Assembly (NCBI GenBank): GCA_033851845.1
Contig: JAWWOH010000114.1
Location: forward strand, 1 to 10,893
DNA from: RYN-124 sp033851845
GTDB taxonomy: Bacteria > Actinomycetota > Actinomycetes > Mycobacteriales > SCTD01
Length of the DNA: 10,893 nucleotides
Reading direction: 5' to 3'
Below, in pieces: positions 7,120-10,893 of this stretch (position 1 is its first letter; the number at the start of each line of letters is the position of its first letter). Under the pieces are notes generated by a model. That model ran no database searches. It saw nothing but the letters and a program-made list of their open reading frames with translations, and had not been told where the DNA came from. Both the position numbers and the translations under genes were made by a program.

Positions 7120-9317
7120 GTCGTCGTGCGCCGAGGGCGGTCGAAGGGGGGCAGCGCGGACGCGGGTGACGAGGTCGGCGTCGGACGGAAGGGCACGACC
7201 CGGGGGGCCGGCCGGCCGGTGTGCGAGCCGGGCGGTGCGATCGTGCCGTCGGCGCGGACGACCGGGAGCCTCGACGGCAGCACCCCGCCACGCAGCAGCG
7301 CCTTGTGCCCGTCGAGGCCGAAGATGCCGTCGTAGATCTCCCGGGTGATCGGCGCGGCGACCGACCCACCCGTGCCGGCCTCGGTGAGCATCGCAACGAC
7401 GACGTAGCGCGGGTTGCTCGCCGGCGCGAACGACGCGAACCAGCCCGTCGGCTGCTTGCCGTGCACGTCCGCGGTGCCGGTCTTCCCGGCCACCAGCCCC
7501 GGCGGGAAGCCGGCGTACGACAGCGCGGCCGTGCCGCCCTTCTGCGTGACGCCTGTCAGCGCGGAGCGGATGTAGGCGAGGACCTCGGGTGACACCGTGA
7601 GCTTGCCCTGGACCTTTGGCGGGATGGGCGTGACCCGCGTTCCGTCAGCGGACAGCAGCGCCTTCGCGACGCGCGGCGCGTAGAGCGTCCCGCCGTTGGC
7701 CAGTGCCGCGTAGGCGCGGGCGAGCTGCAGTGGCGTCGCCAGCACGTCGCCCTGACCGATCGCGAAGTTGACGGCGTCGCCGGCGTTGTAGCGCCAGCCG
7801 TCGGTGCAGGCCTCCGCATCGAGGACCTGCAGGAAGGACCCCTTGGGTCGCCGTTTGGCGCCAGCGCAGTAGTCCTTCTTCATCGCGTTCCAGTTGTCGA
7901 GCTTGTACTTGCGATCGGTGATCAGCCCGCTCGAGTCGCTCGGCAGGTCGATACCGGACGGCGAACCGAAGCCGAACATCCGCGCCATCCTGGGGAACAC
8001 CTCGCGGGCGTGCCCGGTGTTCTTCGTGCCGCCGTCGTGCACCCATTGGTCGTAACCGAGCTTGTAGTAGACGGTGTCGCAGGACCGGATCAGCGCGGTC
8101 CGGAAGTCGATCGTGCCGAACGTCTCGCCCTCGAAGTTGTGGAACGAGCGGTTGCCGACGTGGAACACACTGGGACAGCCGTAGTAGCCGTTCAGCGACG
8201 CCCCGCCGGCCACCGCTGCCGAGGTCGACACGATCTTGAACGTCGAGCCCGGTGCGAAGGTCCCCTGCGTCGCCGTGGCGTAGAGCGGCGCGCCTTTTGC
8301 CGGGTCGGTCAACGTCTTGAACGCCTTCGCCGTCAGGCCGTTGGTGAAGATCGAGGGGTCGTACGACGGGTAGCTGGCCATTGCGGCGATCCGACCAGTG
8401 CGGGCCTCCAGCACGACGACCGCGCCCGTCGGTGCCTTGTAGTGGATGCCGCCACGATTGCGGTCCGTGCGCAACCGGGCGTTGGCGATGCCACGGGCCA
8501 GGGCCTGCTCGGTGAGCCGCTGGAGGCCGGCGTCGAGCGAGAGGACCAGTGCGTCACCGGCCTGCGGCGTCGTGCTCTTCTGCACGCCCGTGACGTTGCC
8601 GTCCTTGTCGACGAGCAGCTGCTGCACGCCGTCTCGCCCGCGCAGCGCGTCGTCGTAGGTCTGCTCGACACCGCTGCGGCCGACCTTCGCGGTCGTCAGG
8701 CCGGCGTACTTCGGGTCGTTGCGCTCGTCGTCGCGGATCGGACCGAGGTAGCCCAGCAGGTGCGCCGCCAACGGGCCGTCGGGGTAGTAGCGCACCGGCT
8801 GAAGCTCGGCGGTGACGCCGGGGAAGTCCTCCTTGTGCTCGAGGATCCGCAGGGCCGGCTGGGTCTGTCGTGGGTCCTCGGCGGAGTAGGTCTTGACCGG
8901 CACAGGCTGGTACGGCGAGCCGTTCCAGCAGTCGGGCGCGCGCGAGGGCTTGCCGTCGGCGTATCTCGATCCGCACGGCGTGATGACCCGCGCGATGTCG
9001 ACGGCTGGGACACCGATCACGCCGCCGAGCCGGGCGAGCACGCCAGCTCCACCGTCCCGCTCCGCGCGCACGATGGAGCGATTGACCGAGATGACCATCA
9101 CCGTGCGGTTCTCGACGATGCGGCGGCCGCTGGAGTCGTAGATCATCCCGCGCGGTGCCGGCTGAACGACCTCGCGAACGCGGTTGTCCTGGGCGGCCTT
9201 CGTGTAACGCGCGGAGGCGTAGACCTGCAGGTACCAGAGCCGACCGAGCAGGGTCGCGAGCACCGAGATCACCAGCACCCGCAAGACGAACAGCCGCAGA
9301 CCGGAGCGGGTGCTCAC
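7116..9317 (-). CDS. mrdA: Penicillin-binding protein 2 (class B transpeptidase of the elongasome)
   Basis: This D,D-transpeptidase crosslinks the glycan made by RodA. It is anchored by one N-terminal membrane helix (about residues 7-30) and faces outward. The protein has 733 residues, with a dimerisation/pedestal region at about 50-260 (PAPRGMIYDSSGRRIVENR, GRSGVEQTYDDALRGRDGVQ) and a transpeptidase domain at about 297-665. The three active-site motifs are S358-T-F-K361 (APGSTFK), S412-C-D414 and K612-T-G614 (GKTGTAD). Serine-x-aspartate in the second motif is normal for elongation PBP2 enzymes. The C-terminal 60 residues are Pro/Arg-rich and look disordered; no PASTA domain is present. Several outward-facing cysteines (C115, C130, C381, C484, C504) could form disulfides. 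GTG 9317 is preceded by GAGGAG at 9 nt. The mreD stop is 25 bp upstream, and the gene's own stop overlaps the rodA start. Confidence 0.97.
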   Translation of the reverse strand: MSTRSGLRLFVLRVLVISVLATLLGRLWYLQVYASARYTKAAQDNRVREVVQPAPRGMIYDSSGRRIVENRTVMVISVNRSIVRAERDGGAGVLARLGGVIGVPAVDIARVITPCGSRYADGKPSRAPDCWNGSPYQPVPVKTYSAEDPRQTQPALRILEHKEDFPGVTAELQPVRYYPDGPLAAHLLGYLGPIRDDERNDPKYAGLTTAKVGRSGVEQTYDDALRGRDGVQQLLVDKDGNVTGVQKSTTPQAGDALVLSLDAGLQRLTEQALARGIANARLRTDRNRGGIHYKAPTGAVVVLEARTGRIAAMASYPSYDPSIFTNGLTAKAFKTLTDPAKGAPLYATATQGTFAPGSTFKIVSTSAAVAGGASLNGYYGCPSVFHVGNRSFHNFEGETFGTIDFRTALIRSCDTVYYKLGYDQWVHDGGTKNTGHAREVFPRMARMFGFGSPSGIDLPSDSSGLITDRKYKLDNWNAMKKDYCAGAKRRPKGSFLQVLDAEACTDGWRYNAGDAVNFAIGQGDVLATPLQLARAYAALANGGTLYAPRVAKALLSADGTRVTPIPPKVQGKLTVSPEVLAYIRSALTGVTQKGGTAALSYAGFPPGLVAGKTGTADVHGKQPTGWFASFAPASNPRYVVVAMLTEAGTGGSVAAPITREIYDGIFGLDGHKALLRGGVLPSRLPVVRADGTIAPPGSHTGRPAPRVVPFRPTPTSSPASALPPFDRPRRTTT

Positions 9318-9326
9318 CTGCCCGTG

Positions 9327-9332
9327 CTCCTC
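9327..9332 (-). promoter_or_regulatory. Ribosome binding site of mrdA
   Basis: GAGGAG lies 9 nt upstream of the GTG start at 9317, within the 25-bp mreD-mrdA gap. It is the strongest Shine-Dalgarno in the window. Unlike its neighbours, mrdA does not overlap the preceding gene, which fits independent ribosome loading here. Confidence 0.7.
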
Positions 9333-9342
9333 ACGCCGTGCC

Positions 9343-9849
9343 TCAACGCCGGATCGGATCCGACTCGACCCTGCGCGCGAGGGCGCTGAGCGCGGGGACC
9401 ACGAACGGCGTCAGGACCACAGCGTAAGGGACCGAGGACAGCAGGGAACGTCCTACGGCGTGGACCGTGATGCGCGGGTCGCCGAGCAGCATCCCCTCGG
9501 CAGCGAACAGCACGACGGCTCCCGCCGCGCCCACCGCGACGGCCGCGAAGGGCAGCAGGATGGACCGCTCCGTGTCGTCCTCGATGAACCCGGTCGCGCA
9601 GCCGACGACCGCGTAGACGAGGGCGAGCCGGCCGAGCTGGTGGTCGGCCAGCGAGTCGGCGAGCAGCCCCGCGACGAAACCGAGCGTCATGGCCGACAGC
9701 GGCCCGTCGACGAGGGCGTAGGCGACCACGAGCACGAGCAGCAGGTCCGGTGCCGCACCCGGCAGCGGGAGCGTCGTGATGACGGTGTCCTGTACGAGCA
9801 GCGCGGTCAGCACGGTCGCGGCCGCGAGCAGGAACCGGCGCGGAGTCAT
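9343..9849 (-). CDS. mreD: Rod-shape-determining membrane protein MreD
   Basis: The protein has 168 residues and is very hydrophobic, with about five membrane segments (for example 6-28, 33-66, 75-90, 98-120, 136-156). MreD is the polytopic inner-membrane partner of MreC in the elongasome. The family-like stretch PDLLLVLVVAYALVDGPLSA (34-53), followed by GFVAGLLADSL (57-67), matches the usual P-D-L-L and G-hydrophobic-GLL-x-D pattern. The sequence is otherwise poorly conserved, as is usual for MreD, so assignment rests on length, hydrophobicity, this motif and position between mreC and mrdA. The ATG at 9847-9849 overlaps the mreC stop (9846-9848) by ATGA. No Shine-Dalgarno is seen, so translation is likely coupled to mreC. 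Confidence 0.92.
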   Translation of the reverse strand: MTPRRFLLAAATVLTALLVQDTVITTLPLPGAAPDLLLVLVVAYALVDGPLSAMTLGFVAGLLADSLADHQLGRLALVYAVVGCATGFIEDDTERSILLPFAAVAVGAAGAVVLFAAEGMLLGDPRITVHAVGRSLLSSVPYAVVLTPFVVPALSALARRVESDPIRR

Positions 9850-10763
9850 CGCGACCGGGAGGGCGACGGGGAAGGCGACGGCATGGCCGTGGGCGACGGC
9901 CGCGGTGAGGGGACCGGCGTCGGGCGCAGCGGCACTCGCGGCGTACGCCGTGGTCCGTCGAGCACGACGCCCACCAGCTCGAGCGAGGTCACGTCGACGT
10001 ACGGCGTCAACGATCCGGTCAGCGTCGGGCTGTTCGGGTCGTTGCTCGTCGTCGAGACACGGCCGACCGGGATCCCGGCGGCGAACGTCGACCCGCTGGT
10101 GTACATCGCCTCGCCGACCTCTGCGCGGGCCCGCTGGCCGATCAGCTGGTAGGTCAGGTCGCCCACGCCGTGACCGGTCACGAGACCGAGCTGGCCGCTC
10201 CGGATGAGTCGGACGCCCACACTGAAGTCGCCGTCGACCAGGAGCAGCACCGTCGAGGTGTACGGGCCGACGCGCTTCACCCGGCCGACCAGGCCCTTGC
10301 CGCTCACCACCGTCGCGTTCTCCCGTACGCCGTCGCGGCTGCCCGCATCGATCGTCGCCGTCCACTCGAAGCCGAGCGACGAGCCGACGGAGATCACATG
10401 CGCGGCCTGCAGGCTGTAACCACCCGCGTCCTTCAGGCCGAGCAGGGCGTTCCACTCGGACACCTGCCGACGCAGGCTGTCGGTCTCCCGCAGCCGGGCG
10501 CGCAGCCGGTCGTTGTCGTCCCGGAGCTTCGCGATCTCGTCCCGCTGACGACCGACGTGGGCGATGCCGCCGAAGAAGCTCCCGACCGAGTGCGCCGCGC
10601 CGCCCAGCGCGCGCTGGGCCGGCCCGAAGACCGTGTCACTGCCCCTGCGGACGGCGTCGAAGGCCGAGCTGCCGCCGGTCGAGCGGTAGTCCAGCGCCGT
10701 GAGGGTGAACGCCGTCAGGACGAACATGACGAGCAGGAGGCGGAGGCGCGGCGACCCTCGCAA
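9846..10763 (-). CDS. mreC: Rod-shape-determining protein MreC
   Basis: MreC is the membrane-anchored periplasm-side scaffold that binds and activates PBP2. The protein has 305 residues: one membrane helix (about 8-25, ending LTALDYR), a predicted coiled coil at about 72-108 (RDEIAKLRDDNDRLRARLRE), and the MreC double beta-barrel domain at about 118-270. Typical motifs there are SSLGFEWTATIDAGSRDGVR, VSGKGLVGRV and GIPVGRVSTTSND. The tail from about 271 is Pro/Ser/Arg-rich and probably disordered. The chosen start is TTG at 10761-10763: an in-frame TAG (the mreB stop, 10767-10769) lies just upstream, and the next candidate, ATG at 10727, would cut into the membrane helix. No Shine-Dalgarno is visible. 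Initiation probably relies on ribosomes ending mreB 3 nt earlier. Its stop overlaps the mreD start. Confidence 0.95.
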   Translation of the reverse strand: MRGSPRLRLLLVMFVLTAFTLTALDYRSTGGSSAFDAVRRGSDTVFGPAQRALGGAAHSVGSFFGGIAHVGRQRDEIAKLRDDNDRLRARLRETDSLRRQVSEWNALLGLKDAGGYSLQAAHVISVGSSLGFEWTATIDAGSRDGVRENATVVSGKGLVGRVKRVGPYTSTVLLLVDGDFSVGVRLIRSGQLGLVTGHGVGDLTYQLIGQRARAEVGEAMYTSGSTFAAGIPVGRVSTTSNDPNSPTLTGSLTPYVDVTSLELVGVVLDGPRRTPRVPLRPTPVPSPRPSPTAMPSPSPSPSRSR

Positions 10764-10766
10764 GAG

Positions 10767-10893
10767 CTAGTGACGCGGCTCGGAGATGAGGACCTGCTGG
10801 AGGGCCTCGAACTCCTCGACGCACTTGCCGGACCCGATCGCCACGGAGTGGAGCGGGTTGTCGGTGATGTGGACCGGCATGCCGGTCTCGTGC
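10767..10893 (-). CDS. mreB: Rod-shape-determining actin-like protein MreB, C-terminal fragment
   Basis: Only the last 41 residues and the TAG stop lie in the window; the gene continues past the right edge. The sequence (HETGMPVHITDNPLHSVAIG, then SGKCVEEFEALQQVLISEPRH) matches the end of MreB: the E-T-G-x-P-V-x-hydrophobic-x-D-x-P-L motif near the C-terminus of the actin fold, then the terminal helix. MreB filaments on the inner membrane face orient the RodA-PBP2 machinery. Its position directly before mreC with a 3-nt gap is the canonical operon order. The operon promoter would lie outside the window. Confidence 0.96.
   Translation of the reverse strand, partial: HETGMPVHITDNPLHSVAIGSGKCVEEFEALQQVLISEPRH

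Noticed and set aside
8076..8084. Degenerate SxN motif (S-C-D) in PBP2 as a sign of inactivation
   Set aside because: Serine-x-aspartate is the form found in elongation-class PBP2 enzymes; the other two motifs are intact.
5935..9389. Long plus-strand open frames opposite rodA and mrdA
   Set aside because: They overlap genes with complete catalytic motifs and show no recognisable domain.

Overview
The window is high-GC actinobacterial chromosome (roughly 70% G+C by eye, GTG and TTG starts, strong third-position G/C). Gene content and order (mreB-mreC-mreD-mrdA-rodA, then a B12-binding radical SAM gene, a DinB-like gene, a DUF2344 gene and an RNase E/G gene with a long N-terminal extension) point to a rod-forming actinobacterium. 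Protein style suggests the Propionibacteriales/Nocardioidaceae neighbourhood, but that placement is inference.

Layout, following transcription (all genes but one are on the minus strand, so they run from high to low coordinates). (1) 10893-5914, the elongasome operon: the C-terminal end of mreB, then mreC, mreD, mrdA (PBP2) and rodA. Most junctions are stop/start overlaps of the ATGA type, and mreC begins 3 nt after the mreB stop. MreB, MreC and MreD form the scaffold, and RodA (glycosyltransferase) with PBP2 (transpeptidase) makes lateral wall peptidoglycan. (2) 4704-5891, an island: one plus-strand gene for an AbiEi-like winged-helix plus DUF559/Vsr-like nuclease-fold protein. It is bracketed by two 69-bp imperfectly palindromic elements that differ at 7 positions and lie in direct orientation. 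(3) 4656-1458, a three-gene operon joined by ATGA overlaps: TIGR03960-type radical SAM protein, DinB-like protein, and DUF2344 (TIGR03936-type) protein. (4) 1352-1, the start of an rne/rng gene that runs off the window.

The two housekeeping blocks are ordinary and commonly near each other in actinobacteria. The accessory part is the repeat-bracketed plus-strand gene between them. Its flanking elements share near-identical 17-18-bp terminal inverted arms. The distal element supplies the gene's stop codon, and the proximal one occupies the shared divergent regulatory region. This is the best candidate here for an undescribed mobile or repeat-associated unit. Two shorter perfect palindromes, one centred on the stop codon of the DUF2344 gene (18 bp) and one covering the rne start codon (14 bp), are possible post-transcriptional or operator sites.

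No tRNA, rRNA, CRISPR array, riboswitch or transposase gene was recognised. No gap longer than 300 bases lacks a gene.
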